Of a DNA stretch of 64,000 bases, positions 15,448 through 24,900 are shown piece after piece. The stretch comes from Marinovum sp034669705 (GTDB lineage Bacteria > Pseudomonadota > Alphaproteobacteria > Rhodobacterales > Rhodobacteraceae), in assembly GCF_034669705.1 (NCBI RefSeq), contig NZ_JAXMOR010000012.1, positions 1 to 64,000 of the forward strand. The letters are read 5' to 3'. Numbering within the stretch: position 1 is the first letter of the stretch; every line of letters starts with the position of its first letter. The notes beneath the pieces were generated by a model. The model did no database searches, was not told the DNA's origin, and saw only the letters and a program-made list of their open reading frames with translations. Both the position numbers and the translations under genes were made by a program.

Positions 15448-16569
15448 ATGGAGCGGCAGAGGCTACTCGTCATTGCGGCAGGCGGCACCGGGGGGCATAT
15501 GTTCCCCGCGCAAGCCCTTGCGGAAGAGATGCTGGCGCGCGGCTGGCGGGTCAAGCTCTCGACCGATGCCCGCGGCGCGCGCTATACGCAGGGCTTTCCC
15601 CATACCGTCGAGATCGACCAGATCAGCTCGGCCACCTTTGCCCGTGGCGGCATCGCCGGCAAGGTGGTGGCGCCGTTCCGCATTCTTGGCGGGGTCTGCT
15701 CGGCGGTCTTCGGCTTTCTGCGCGACCGGCCTGACGCGGTGGTGGGCTTTGGCGGCTACCCGTCGATCCCGGCGCTCTCGGCGGCCTGGCTGATGCGCCG
15801 GCCGCGGATGATCCATGAACAAAACGGCATCCTCGGCAAGGTCAACACGCTCTTTGCCAGGCGCGTCGACGCCATGGCCTGCGGCACCTGGCCCACCGAG
15901 CTGCCCGAGGGGGTCGACGGCCATCACACCGGCAACCCGGTGCGCGCTGCCGTCCTCGAACGCGCCGGGGCCAGCTATATCACGCCGGGCGACTACCCGA
16001 TGTCGATCCTGGTGATGGGCGGCAGCCAGGGCGCGCGCATCCTGTCGGACGTGGTGCCGCCGGCGATTGCCGGCCTGCCGATGCGGGTGCTCGAGAACAT
16101 CCGCGTCAGCCACCAGGCCCGCGGAGAAGATCACGAGCGGGTGGCGAAATACTACGAAGAACACAATATCGACGCCGATGTGCAGCCGTTCTTTCAGGAC
16201 GTGCCGCGGCGGATGTCCGAGGCGCAGCTGGTGATCAGCCGCGCCGGCGCCTCCTCGATCGCCGATCTCGCCGTGATCGGCCGGCCGGCGATCCTGGTGC
16301 CCTATGCGGCCGCCACCGGCGACCACCAGAGCGCCAATGCCCGCGGCCTGTCAGAGGCCGGCGCGGCGGTGGTGGTGCCCGAGACCGACCTGCACGTAGA
16401 ACCGCTGACCGCGGCGATCCACGATATTCTCAGCCAGCCCGAAGAGGCGCGCCGCATGTCGCAGGCCGCGCTGGCGCTAGGCAAACCCGATGCGGCCCGC
16501 GAACTGGCCGCCATGGTCGAGACGCTGGCCGAAGGCCAGAGGCCACAGCCCGGAAAGGACCCCGAATGA
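15448..16569 (+). CDS. murG: Lipid I N-acetylglucosaminyltransferase MurG
   Basis: A 373-aa GT-B-fold enzyme on the cytoplasmic membrane face that makes lipid II from lipid I. The N-terminal glycine loop (AAGGTGGHMFPA) and the donor-binding region SRAGASSIADL are clear. Its stop overlaps the murC start (ATGA). Confidence 0.97.
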   Translation: MERQRLLVIAAGGTGGHMFPAQALAEEMLARGWRVKLSTDARGARYTQGFPHTVEIDQISSATFARGGIAGKVVAPFRILGGVCSAVFGFLRDRPDAVVGFGGYPSIPALSAAWLMRRPRMIHEQNGILGKVNTLFARRVDAMACGTWPTELPEGVDGHHTGNPVRAAVLERAGASYITPGDYPMSILVMGGSQGARILSDVVPPAIAGLPMRVLENIRVSHQARGEDHERVAKYYEEHNIDADVQPFFQDVPRRMSEAQLVISRAGASSIADLAVIGRPAILVPYAAATGDHQSANARGLSEAGAAVVVPETDLHVEPLTAAIHDILSQPEEARRMSQAALALGKPDAARELAAMVETLAEGQRPQPGKDPE

Positions 16570-17969
16570 ACGCTGCCGCCGTCACCAAACTGCCCACCGA
16601 TGTCGGGCCGATCCACTTTGTCGGCATCGGCGGCATCGGCATGTCGGGCATCGCCGAGGTGCTGCTCAACCTGGGCTACCGGGTGCAGGGGAGCGACCTC
16701 AAGGGCTCGAAGATCACCGACCGGCTCGAGCGCCTCGGCGCCAGGATCTTCGTCGGCCAGAAGGCCGAGAACCTGGCCGAGGCCGAGGTCGTCGTGATCT
16801 CGACCGCGATCAAGCCGGGCAACCCCGAGCTTGACGAGGCGCGCGCCCGGGGCCTGCCGGTGGTGCGCCGGGCCGAGATGCTGGCCGAGCTGATGCGGCT
16901 GAAATCCAACATCGCCATTGCCGGCACCCACGGCAAGACCACCACCACCACGATGATGGCCGAGCTGATGGTCGCCGGCGGGTTCGATCCGACGGTGGTC
17001 AACGGCGGCATTATCCACGCCTATGGCTCGAACGCCCGCATGGGGCAGGGCGAATGGATGGTGGTCGAAGCCGACGAAAGTGACGGCACCTTCAACCGCC
17101 TGCCCGCCACCATCGGCGTGGTCACCAATATCGACCCCGAGCACATGGAGCACTGGGGCGATTTCGACCGGCTGCGGCAGGGCTTTCTCGATTTCGTCTC
17201 GAACATCCCGTTCTACGGGCTGGCGGTCTGCTGCACCGACCACGAAGAGGTGCAGCGGCTGGTCGGCAAGGTCACCGACCGCCGCGTGGTGACCTATGGC
17301 TTCAACTCGCAGGCCGATGTGCGCGCGGTCAACCTGCATTACGAGGCCGGGGTGGCGAAGTTCGACATCGCGCTGCAGGCCGAGGGCCGGATGATCGAGG
17401 GCTGCGCCCTGCCGATGCCGGGCGATCACAACGTCTCGAATGCGCTGAGCGCCGTGGCGGTCTGCCGTCATCTCGGGATGAAGATCGACGAGATCCGGGC
17501 TGCATTGGCGAATTTCGGCGGTGTTAACCGCCGGTTCACGAAAGTCGGCGAAGTTGACGGCGTGACGATCATCGATGACTACGGCCACCACCCGGTAGAG
17601 ATTGCCGCCGTGCTGCGCGCGGCGCGGCAGGCCTCTGAGGGGCGGGTGATCGCGGTGCACCAGCCGCACCGCTATTCGCGGCTGTCGAACCTGTTCGAGG
17701 ATTTCTGCGCCTGCTTCAACGAGGCCGATGTGGTCGCCATTGCCGATGTCTTTGCCGCCGGCGAGGACCCGATCGAAGGCGCGTCGCGCGACGACCTGGT
17801 CGACGGGCTGCGCCGCCATGGCCACCGCCACGCCACCGCGCTGTCCGGCGAAGAGGCGCTGGCCGATTTCGTGCGCGAGAATGCGGGGCCGGGCGACATC
17901 GTGGTCTGCCTCGGTGCCGGCACGATCAGCGCCTGGGCCAATGCCCTGCCGGAGCAGTTGACGGCATGA
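16566..17969 (+). CDS. murC: UDP-MurNAc:L-alanine ligase MurC
   Basis: A 467-aa Mur ligase catalysing the first amino acid addition. The nucleotide motif GIGGIGMSGIAE is near residue 20, the ATP loop GTHGKTT starts at residue 120, and the C-terminal DDYGHHP is present. It overlaps murG by four bases upstream and the DUF2484 gene by four downstream. Confidence 0.97.
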   Translation: MNAAAVTKLPTDVGPIHFVGIGGIGMSGIAEVLLNLGYRVQGSDLKGSKITDRLERLGARIFVGQKAENLAEAEVVVISTAIKPGNPELDEARARGLPVVRRAEMLAELMRLKSNIAIAGTHGKTTTTTMMAELMVAGGFDPTVVNGGIIHAYGSNARMGQGEWMVVEADESDGTFNRLPATIGVVTNIDPEHMEHWGDFDRLRQGFLDFVSNIPFYGLAVCCTDHEEVQRLVGKVTDRRVVTYGFNSQADVRAVNLHYEAGVAKFDIALQAEGRMIEGCALPMPGDHNVSNALSAVAVCRHLGMKIDEIRAALANFGGVNRRFTKVGEVDGVTIIDDYGHHPVEIAAVLRAARQASEGRVIAVHQPHRYSRLSNLFEDFCACFNEADVVAIADVFAAGEDPIEGASRDDLVDGLRRHGHRHATALSGEEALADFVRENAGPGDIVVCLGAGTISAWANALPEQLTA

Positions 17970-18244
17970 CCCTGTCGCTGATCCTTGCCTGCCTCTGGGC
18001 GCTGGCGGCCAATGTGCTGGCGGCGATGCCCTCGCGCGACAATCACTGGCGCCGCGCCTATGTGCTGATCGCCCTCGGCGTGCCGCTCCTGGGGTTCGTG
18101 ACCTATCAGAACGGCCCCTGGGTCGGTCTGCTGGTGCTGATCGCCGGGATGAGCGTGCTGCGCTGGCCGGTGATCTACCTCAGCCGCTGGCTGCGGCAGC
18201 GGGTCCAGGGCAGCGCCGGGTCCGAGAGCGAGGCACAGGGCTGA
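17966..18244 (+). CDS. DUF2484 small membrane protein
   Basis: A 92-aa protein with three hydrophobic segments (about residues 2-20, 30-47 and 50-70) and a basic C-terminal tail. DUF2484 proteins are typical of Rhodobacterales and occur between murC and murB. The ATGA overlap with murC ties its synthesis to the wall pathway. Function unknown. Confidence 0.85.
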   Translation: MTLSLILACLWALAANVLAAMPSRDNHWRRAYVLIALGVPLLGFVTYQNGPWVGLLVLIAGMSVLRWPVIYLSRWLRQRVQGSAGSESEAQG

Positions 18245-18314
18245 CGACCGCTTGCCCGGGGCCGGGTCCGGGCGATAGGCTCTGCCTGAACACACCCGGG
18301 CGGGAGCGCGGCGG

Positions 18315-18599
18315 ATGGAGCCGTCACAGATCAGAGTCCTCCTCATCATGGCCGCCGTCCTTCTGGGCGCGGCTCTGCTGGGGTATGTCCTCATTCGGCA
18401 AGATGCGCGCCGGTGGTTTTTCGGGCTGATCGCCGCCGGTCTGGCCTGTGGCGCCTGGCTCATGGTCAAGGCGCAGACGGCTCAGGGCTGGGATGCGCTG
18501 GCCTATTTCATCATCGTGCTGATCTTTGTGGCGCCGTCTGTGGTGGGCCTGGGGATCGGTGGCGGGCTGGCTTGGTGGCGCCGGCGCAGAGGGCGGTGA
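18315..18599 (+). CDS. Small hypothetical membrane protein
   Basis: A 94-aa protein with three hydrophobic stretches (about 8-27, 34-50 and 64-86) and a WWRRRRGR tail fitting the positive-inside rule. No family recognised. It lies on the coding strand between DUF2484 and murB, and GGGAGCGCGGCGG precedes the ATG. Membrane topology and collinearity support a real gene. Confidence 0.7.
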   Translation: MEPSQIRVLLIMAAVLLGAALLGYVLIRQDARRWFFGLIAAGLACGAWLMVKAQTAQGWDALAYFIIVLIFVAPSVVGLGIGGGLAWWRRRRGR

Positions 18600-18660
18600 T
18601 CGGGCCTTTTCGTTGGCCGCGTTCCGTCCTATGACGGGGAAAACCGAGGCGAGGCAGGCA

Positions 18661-19590
18661 ATGGACGATCACTTTCACATGCCACAGGTGCGCGGGCGGC
18701 TGACCGAAGGCCGCGCGCTTGCCGATCTCACCTGGCTGCGCGTTGGCGGGCCGGCGGACTGGCTGTTCCAGCCGGCCGATACTGCCGACCTCGCCGATTT
18801 CCTGCGCGTGCTGCCGCAGGAGGTGGCGGTCTTTCCCATGGGCGTCGGCTCCAACCTGATCGTGCGCGATGGCGGGCTGCGGGCGGTGGTGATCCGCATG
18901 GGCCGCGGCTTCAACACCATCACGAGCGAGGGCAACCGGGTCACCGCGGGCGCCGCAGCGCTTGATGCCCATGTGGCGCGCAAGGCGGCCGAGGCCGGTA
19001 TCGACCTGACCTTCCTGCGCACCATCCCCGGCGCCGTGGGCGGCGCGGTCAGGATGAACGCCGGCTGCTATGGCTCTTATGTCGCCGATCATTTCGTTTC
19101 GGCCGAGGTGGTCACCCGGGAGGGTGAGGTGGTCACCCTGAGCGCCGGGGACCTGAACTTCCGCTACCGTCAGACCGATCTGCCGGAGGGCTGGGTGATC
19201 ACCGGTGCCACTTTCGAGGGCACGCCCGGCGATCCCGAGGCGCTTGCACAGAAAATGGCCGACCAGCTGGCCAAGCGCGATGCCACGCAGCCCACCAAGG
19301 ACCGCACCGCCGGCTCCACTTTCCGCAATCCGGCCGGGTTTTCCAGCACCGGTCGCGCCGACGATACCCATGATCTAAAGGCCTGGAAGCTGATCGATGA
19401 CGCCGGAATGCGCGGTTTTACCATCGGTGGCGCGCAGATGAGCGAGAAGCATTCCAACTTTCTGATCAATACCGGGGCAGCGACGGCGGAAGATCTCGAA
19501 TCCCTTGGCGAGGAAGTGCGAAAAAGGGTTTTTAATACCAGTGGAATAGAGTTACACTGGGAAATCATGCGGGTCGGCGAAAAAGCCTGA
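18661..19590 (+). CDS. murB: UDP-N-acetylenolpyruvoylglucosamine reductase MurB
   Basis: A 309-aa FAD enzyme that reduces enolpyruvyl-UDP-GlcNAc to UDP-MurNAc. The FAD-binding WLRVGGPADWLF, the GVGSNLIV loop and the catalytic regions IPGAVGGAVRMNAGCYG and AGSTFRNP are seen. The frame is open back to 18526, but the ATG at 18661 fits the family start and has GAGGCAGG upstream. Confidence 0.96.
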   Translation: MDDHFHMPQVRGRLTEGRALADLTWLRVGGPADWLFQPADTADLADFLRVLPQEVAVFPMGVGSNLIVRDGGLRAVVIRMGRGFNTITSEGNRVTAGAAALDAHVARKAAEAGIDLTFLRTIPGAVGGAVRMNAGCYGSYVADHFVSAEVVTREGEVVTLSAGDLNFRYRQTDLPEGWVITGATFEGTPGDPEALAQKMADQLAKRDATQPTKDRTAGSTFRNPAGFSSTGRADDTHDLKAWKLIDDAGMRGFTIGGAQMSEKHSNFLINTGAATAEDLESLGEEVRKRVFNTSGIELHWEIMRVGEKA

Positions 19591-19674
19591 TCCGCCAAGG
19601 CCGAATTGGCCAGTTTTCGCACCCAAGCTCGATCGGGCCGGGGCGAAGGCGACAGGAACCGGCAGGTTCAGCAT

Positions 19675-19697
19675 AAAAACGCGCCGCAAAAGGCGCG
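19675..19697 (-). terminator. Intrinsic terminator pointing against the dcw cluster
   Basis: On the minus strand CGCGCC-TTTTGC-GGCGCG is followed directly by TTTTT. It lies in the 152-bp murB-ddl gap, where every neighbouring gene is on the plus strand, so it could stop antisense transcripts. In the plus direction no T tract follows. Confidence 0.6.
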
Positions 19698-19742
19698 AGA
19701 ACGTAAGAGGGACCGGGCAGGTCCAGACAAGTTGAGGCACGA

Positions 19743-20663
19743 GTGGGCATGTCGAGCAGGGCAGGCTCCCGAGTAGCGATGTTGATGGGTGGCCCCTCCG
19801 CCGAGCGCGAGGTGTCACTGTCTTCGGGGCGCGAATGCGCCGCGGCGCTCAGGGGCGAAGGCTTTGAAGTCATTGAAATAGACGCCGCGGAGGACCTCTC
19901 TGCACGGCTCGCGGACGTTCAGCCCGACGTGGTGTTCAACGCGCTGCACGGCCGCTGGGGCGAGGATGGCTGCGTTCAGGGCCTGCTCGAATGGCTGCGC
20001 CTGCCTTACACCCATTCCGGCGTTCTGGCATCGGCCCTGGCGATGGACAAGCAGCGCTCGAAAGAGGTCTACCGCGCCGCTGGTCTGCCGGTGGTCGAGA
20101 GCGTGATCGCCAAGGCCTCAGAGGTGCGCGAGCGCCACGTGCTGGCGCCACCCTATGTGGTCAAGCCCAACAACGAAGGCTCCTCGGTCGGGGTCTACCT
20201 TGTGGACGCGGAGAACAACGGCCCGCCGCAGCTGTCAGATGACATGCCCGACGAGGTGATGGTCGAGACCTTCGCGCCGGGCCGCGAGCTGACCACCACG
20301 GTGATGGGCGACCGTGCGCTGACCGTGACCGACATCCTCACCACCGGCTGGTACGACTACGATGCCAAGTACAAGGCCGGCGGCTCGCGCCACGTGGTGC
20401 CCGCCGAGGTGCCGGCCGAGATCTTCGACGCCTGCCTCGACTATGCCCTGCGCGCCCACCGGGCGCTCGGCTGTCGCGGGGTGAGCCGTACCGATTTTCG
20501 CTGGGACGAGGGCAGGGGCCTCGACGGGCTGATCCTGCTCGAGACCAACACCCAGCCCGGCATGACGCCGACCTCTCTGGCGCCGGAACAGGCTGCGCAG
20601 GCCGGCATCTCCTTCGGCAAGCTCTGCGCCTGGATGGTGGAGGACGCCTCATGCCATCGCTGA
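19743..20663 (+). CDS. ddl: D-alanine-D-alanine ligase
   Basis: A 306-aa ATP-grasp enzyme supplying the D-Ala-D-Ala dipeptide to MurF. The N-terminal GGPSAEREVSLSSG, the HGRWGEDG motif and the C-terminal E-NTQPGMTP metal-binding block are present. The start may be the GTG at 19743, 5 bases after GAGG, or the ATG at 19749; the first has better spacing. Its 3' end overlaps ftsQ by 13 bases. Confidence 0.95.
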   Translation: MGMSSRAGSRVAMLMGGPSAEREVSLSSGRECAAALRGEGFEVIEIDAAEDLSARLADVQPDVVFNALHGRWGEDGCVQGLLEWLRLPYTHSGVLASALAMDKQRSKEVYRAAGLPVVESVIAKASEVRERHVLAPPYVVKPNNEGSSVGVYLVDAENNGPPQLSDDMPDEVMVETFAPGRELTTTVMGDRALTVTDILTTGWYDYDAKYKAGGSRHVVPAEVPAEIFDACLDYALRAHRALGCRGVSRTDFRWDEGRGLDGLILLETNTQPGMTPTSLAPEQAAQAGISFGKLCAWMVEDASCHR

Positions 20664-21607
20664 CCGGCGTCACCCGCGGCCGTATCCAGCGCGCCTACCA
20701 TCCCGCCCACGGCGGCGCCGAGCTGCCGCCGGGCACCCGCGTCAAGGCCGATCCCGCGCCCTCGCGCTGGGCCTACCGGATGCAGCGCCTGATGCTGACG
20801 CCGCTGTTCCGCCACGGGCTGCGGCTCGGCCTGCCGCTCGCCGCGGCTTTTTTGATCGGCAGCATCTATTTCGCCAGCGACGCCCGCCGTACCGCCTTCA
20901 ACCAGACCCTGAGCGACATGCGCGATGCCATCGAGCAGCGCGAGGAATTCATGGTCAAGCTGATGAAGGTCGACGGCGCCGGCGAAGAGGTGGCGCAGGA
21001 CATCCGCGAGATCCTGCCGGTGGAATTCCCGGTCTCCTCCTTCCATCTTGAGCTCGACCACATGCGCGACACCATTGCCGGCCTCGACGCGGTCGAAAAG
21101 GTCAGCCTGCGGATCAAGCCCGGCGGCGTGCTTCAGGTCGACGTGACCGAGCGCATTCCGACGGTGGTCTGGCGCTCGGCGCGCGGGCTCGAACTGCTTG
21201 ACGAGGGCGGCTACCGGGTGGCGCCGATTGCCAGCCGCTACGACCGGCTCGACTTGCCGGTGATCGCCGGCGAGGGCGCTGACAAACACGTGGCACAGGC
21301 GCTGCGGCTGATCGCTGCGGCGGCGCCAGTGGCGCCCCGGCTGCGCGGTCTGGAATGGGTCGGCCAGCGGCGCTGGGACGTGGTGCTCGATCGCGGGCTG
21401 CGCATCCTGCTGCCAGAGGACAAGCCGGTGCAGACGCTGGAGCGGGTGCTGGCGCTCGATACTATCACGCCCAACGGCATGCTGGAACGCGACCTCGCGG
21501 TCGTCGACATGCGCCTGCCGCAGCGGCCCACCATCAGATTGAATACCAACGCAGTCGAAGAGCTGCGGAAAATCAAGGCAGACGAGCTTGGAGTGACGTC
21601 ACGATGA
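20651..21607 (+). CDS. ftsQ: Cell division protein FtsQ
   Basis: A 318-aa bitopic membrane protein. A cytoplasmic N-terminus of about 55 residues is followed by one membrane segment near 58-76, a POTRA domain at about 115-185 (FPVSSFHLELDHM through VTERIPTVVWR) and the FtsQ domain. It recruits FtsL and FtsB to the septum. The stop overlaps the ftsA start (ATGA). Confidence 0.94.
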   Translation: MPSLTGVTRGRIQRAYHPAHGGAELPPGTRVKADPAPSRWAYRMQRLMLTPLFRHGLRLGLPLAAAFLIGSIYFASDARRTAFNQTLSDMRDAIEQREEFMVKLMKVDGAGEEVAQDIREILPVEFPVSSFHLELDHMRDTIAGLDAVEKVSLRIKPGGVLQVDVTERIPTVVWRSARGLELLDEGGYRVAPIASRYDRLDLPVIAGEGADKHVAQALRLIAAAAPVAPRLRGLEWVGQRRWDVVLDRGLRILLPEDKPVQTLERVLALDTITPNGMLERDLAVVDMRLPQRPTIRLNTNAVEELRKIKADELGVTSR

Positions 21608-22935
21608 TCGAGCTGTACGAATCCCAACGCGCGATGCGCAACATGCGCAAGGCGGCGATGCAACGTGGCGTGATCGCCGTCCTGGACGTCGGCAGCGCCA
21701 AGATCGCCTGCCTCGTCCTGCGGTTCGACGGGACCGAAAAGGTCTCTGACGCCGGTGTCGGCTCGCTTGCCGGCCAGTCGGGCTTTCGCGTCATCGGTGC
21801 CGCCACCACCCGCTCTCGCGGCGTCCGCTTCGGCGAGATCGCGGCGATGGGCGAGACCGAGCGCGCCATCCGCACCGCGCTGCAATCGGCGCAGAAGATG
21901 GCGGGCATCCGCGTCGACCACGTGATCGCCTGTTTCTCGGGCGCCGAGCCGCGCTCCTACGGGCTGGCCGGTCAGGTCGAGGTGCATGCCCAGACGGTGG
22001 ACGAACAGGACGTGGCCCGCGTGCTCTCGGCCTGCGACGTGCCGGACTTCGGCCATGGCCGCGAGGTGCTGCATGCCCAGCCGGTGAACTTCGCGCTCGA
22101 TCACCGCTCGGGCCTGTCCGATCCGCGCGGCCAGATCGGCCACACGCTGTCGACCGACATGCACATGCTGACGGTCGACAGTCAGGCGATCCAGAACCTC
22201 GCCCATTGCGTCAAGCGCTGCGATCTCGAACTCGCGGGCCTGGCCTCTTCGGCCTACGTCGGCGGCATTGCCGCGCTGGTCGAGGACGAACAGCAGCTCG
22301 GCGCCGCCTGCATCGACATGGGCGGCGGCTCGACCGGCATCTCGATTTTCATGAAGAAGCACATGATCTATTCCGATGCGGTGCGCATGGGCGGCGATCA
22401 CGTCACTTCCGACATCTCGATGGGCCTGCAGGTGCCGATGACCATGGCCGAGCGCATCAAGACGGTGCACGGCGGGCTGGTCGCCACCGGCATGGACGAC
22501 CGCGAGATGATCGGCATCGGCGGCGAAACCGGCGATTGGGAACACGACCGCCGCACCGCAAGCCGCGCCGAGCTGATCGGCATCATGCGGCCGCGGGTCG
22601 AGGAAATTCTCGAAGAGGTACGCGTGCGCCTCGATGCCGCCGGCTTCGAGCACCTGCCAAGCCAGCAGATCGTGCTGACCGGCGGTGCCAGCCAGATCCC
22701 CGGGCTTGATGCCCTGGCCAGCCGCATCCTCGGCCATCAGGTGCGTCTGGGCCGGCCTCTGCGCGTCCATGGCCTGCCCCAGGCCGTCACCGGGCCGGGC
22801 TTTTCGGCGGCGGTGGGGCTCTGCCTGTTTGCCGCCCATCCGCAGGACGAGTGGTGGGATTTCGACCTGCCGGTCGATCGCTATCCGGCGCGCTCTCTGA
22901 AACGCGCGGTGAAGTGGTTCCGCGACAACTGGTAA
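21604..22935 (+). CDS. ftsA: Cell division protein FtsA
   Basis: A 443-aa actin-fold ATPase that anchors FtsZ to the membrane. The phosphate-1 loop (VLDVGSAKIACLV) is near residue 27, the second phosphate loop is DMGGGSTGISIF, and the adenosine loop is LTGGASQIPG. The C-terminal KRAVKWFRDNW forms the amphipathic membrane helix. The frame opens at 21355, but the ATG at 21604 matches the family start and couples to ftsQ. Confidence 0.97.
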   Translation: MIELYESQRAMRNMRKAAMQRGVIAVLDVGSAKIACLVLRFDGTEKVSDAGVGSLAGQSGFRVIGAATTRSRGVRFGEIAAMGETERAIRTALQSAQKMAGIRVDHVIACFSGAEPRSYGLAGQVEVHAQTVDEQDVARVLSACDVPDFGHGREVLHAQPVNFALDHRSGLSDPRGQIGHTLSTDMHMLTVDSQAIQNLAHCVKRCDLELAGLASSAYVGGIAALVEDEQQLGAACIDMGGGSTGISIFMKKHMIYSDAVRMGGDHVTSDISMGLQVPMTMAERIKTVHGGLVATGMDDREMIGIGGETGDWEHDRRTASRAELIGIMRPRVEEILEEVRVRLDAAGFEHLPSQQIVLTGGASQIPGLDALASRILGHQVRLGRPLRVHGLPQAVTGPGFSAAVGLCLFAAHPQDEWWDFDLPVDRYPARSLKRAVKWFRDNW

Positions 22936-22954
22936 GCGCCGGAGCGGCGCAGCC

Positions 22955-22975
22955 TGTGGACGATTCGGTGGATAA
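22955..22975. promoter_or_regulatory. DnaA-box-like pair downstream of ftsA
   Basis: TGTGGACGA (22955-22963) and GGTGGATAA (22967-22975) read TCGTCCACA and TTATCCACC on the minus strand, the second one base from the strong box TTATCCACA. A GANTC methylation site (GATTC, 22962-22966) lies between them. Confidence 0.4.
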
Positions 22976-23103
22976 GGTGGTCGTTTTTCGGGCCGCCTAG
23001 TGGCCATTGCACTGCATTCCCGCCATATCTGGCAGGCGCTTCGATATCGGGGCGGATGTGGCAAGAAATTGCCCACATTTTGCGGCGATTTCTGGTTTTT
23101 TAC

Positions 23104-23132
23104 GTGACGCCCGGGTATCGCTTCGGCATAAT
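23104..23132 (+). promoter_or_regulatory. Candidate ftsZ promoter
   Basis: GTGACG (23104-23109) and CATAAT (23127-23132) are 17 bases apart, ending 64 bases before the ftsZ ATG. The 261-bp ftsA-ftsZ gap is the longest within the second block before lpxC, fitting a dedicated promoter. No gene is seen in it. Confidence 0.45.
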
Positions 23133-23196
23133 GAAGGATAATAGGCAGCAAAATGCCCGGTCAGGGCGTGTAAAGCAGGCGGACAAGGCGGACAGC

Positions 23197-24792
23197 ATGA
23201 CATTGAATCTTTCGGTACCCGGACACGATGAACTGCGCCCCCGGATCACGGTATTCGGCGTGGGCGGTGCAGGCGGCAACGCGGTCAACAACATGATCGA
23301 GAAGCAGCTTGAGGGCGTCGAGTTCGTGGTGGCCAACACCGATGCGCAGGCATTGCAGCAATCCAACGCCGAGGCCCGCGTGCAGCTGGGCGTCAAGGTG
23401 ACCGAGGGTCTGGGCGCCGGCGCCAAGGCCTCGATCGGCGCCGCCGCTGCCGAAGAGAGCATCGAGCAGATCGTCGATCACCTGGCCGGCGCGCATATGT
23501 GCTTTATCACCGCCGGCATGGGCGGCGGCACCGGCACCGGCGCGGCGCCGATCATTGCCCAGGCCGCGCGTGAGCTTGGCGTTCTGACCGTCGGCGTGGT
23601 GACCAAGCCGTTCCAGTTCGAGGGCGGCAAGCGGATGAAACAGGCCGAGGACGGCGTCGAGGCGCTGCAGAAGGTCGTCGACACGCTGATCATCATTCCC
23701 AACCAGAACCTGTTCCGGCTGGCGAATGAAAAGACCACCTTCACCGATGCGTTCAGCATGGCCGACGACGTTCTGTATCAGGGCGTCAAGGGCGTGACCG
23801 ACCTGATGGTGCGTCCGGGCCTGATCAACCTCGACTTCGCCGACGTGCGCGCGGTGATGGACGAGATGGGCAAGGCGATGATGGGCACCGGCGAAGCCGA
23901 TGGCGAGGATCGCGCAATCCAGGCGGCCGAGAAGGCGATCGCGAACCCGCTGCTCGACGAGATCTCGCTGCGCGGCGCCAAGGGCGTGCTGATCAACATC
24001 ACCGGCGGCACCGACCTGACGCTGTTCGAACTCGACGAAGCGGCCAACCGCATCCGCGAGGAAGTGGACGCCGACGCCAACATCATCGTCGGCTCGACCC
24101 TCGACGAAGCCATGGGGGGCCAGATGCGCGTCAGCGTCGTCGCGACCGGCATCGACGCCTCGGGCGTGCAGCATGACATTCCCGTGCCGCGCCGCTCGCT
24201 GGCCGAGCCGCTCAAGCAGGTGCAGGCTCCGGCCGAAGAGCCGATCGAAGAGCAGGTCACCGCCCGCGTCGAAGAGCACCAGGAGCCGGCCTACGAAGAG
24301 GTCCAGCCGCAGGTGGCCGAAGCCGAGGAGCCCTCGCTCTTCGAGGGCTTCGACCAGCGCGCCGATGCTGTGGTCGAGGACGACGTGCCGCCGCCCGCCT
24401 ACCAGCCTGAGCCGCAGCAGTACGACGCCCGCGCCCAGGCCTACGAGGAAGACGAGGCCGAGAGCTTCGTTGCCCCCAAGGCGCCGGCAACCGGCACCCC
24501 GTCGCCCGAGGCAATGGCGCGTCTTCAGGCCGCCGCAGCCCGCGCCGGCGGTGGCTTCCCCAAGGAGCAGCAGGCCGCCCCGCAAGAGCCGGCAGAGGTC
24601 GAGCGCCCGCGCTTTGGCATCAACTCGCTGATCGGCCGCATGACCGGCAACGGCCAGGACAACCAGGGCCAGGCCCGTCGCCAGCAGCCGCCGGTGCAGT
24701 CGCCAGCGACCAACTATGCGCCGGAACCGCAGGCCGACCCCGAACAGGAGCGGATCGAGATCCCCGCTTTCCTGCGTCGCCAGGCCAACTGA
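23197..24792 (+). CDS. ftsZ: Cell division GTPase FtsZ
   Basis: A 531-aa tubulin homologue that forms the Z ring. The GTP signature GGGTGTG is at residues 109-115, and the T7 region (NLDFADVRAVM) is clear. The conserved core ends near residue 325. It is followed by a long Pro/Glu/Gln-rich linker of about 180 residues and the C-terminal peptide IPAFLRRQA that binds FtsA. The long linker is typical of alphaproteobacteria. The frame opens at 23056, but MTLNLSVP at 23197 is the family start. Confidence 0.98.
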   Translation: MTLNLSVPGHDELRPRITVFGVGGAGGNAVNNMIEKQLEGVEFVVANTDAQALQQSNAEARVQLGVKVTEGLGAGAKASIGAAAAEESIEQIVDHLAGAHMCFITAGMGGGTGTGAAPIIAQAARELGVLTVGVVTKPFQFEGGKRMKQAEDGVEALQKVVDTLIIIPNQNLFRLANEKTTFTDAFSMADDVLYQGVKGVTDLMVRPGLINLDFADVRAVMDEMGKAMMGTGEADGEDRAIQAAEKAIANPLLDEISLRGAKGVLINITGGTDLTLFELDEAANRIREEVDADANIIVGSTLDEAMGGQMRVSVVATGIDASGVQHDIPVPRRSLAEPLKQVQAPAEEPIEEQVTARVEEHQEPAYEEVQPQVAEAEEPSLFEGFDQRADAVVEDDVPPPAYQPEPQQYDARAQAYEEDEAESFVAPKAPATGTPSPEAMARLQAAAARAGGGFPKEQQAAPQEPAEVERPRFGINSLIGRMTGNGQDNQGQARRQQPPVQSPATNYAPEPQADPEQERIEIPAFLRRQAN

Positions 24793-24832
24793 TCTCAGCC
24801 CGTCCCGACGCGCGCTGATCCATGTGACTTGC

Positions 24833-24858
24833 AAGGGGCTCCCGTACGGGGGCCCCTT
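24833..24858 (+). terminator. Strong hairpin after ftsZ
   Basis: AAGGGGCT and GGCCCCTT flank the palindrome CCCGTACGGG, giving a nearly perfect 26-base hairpin 40 bases after the ftsZ stop. Only a short TTT follows several bases later, so termination may be partial. Confidence 0.55.
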
Positions 24859-24900
24859 CGCTGTTTCGCGCCGCCCCCGCAGCGGCGCCTGTTCGGAATC

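Noticed and set aside
23056..23196. N-terminal extension of FtsZ
   Set aside because: No similarity to FtsZ, and the candidate promoter lies within it.
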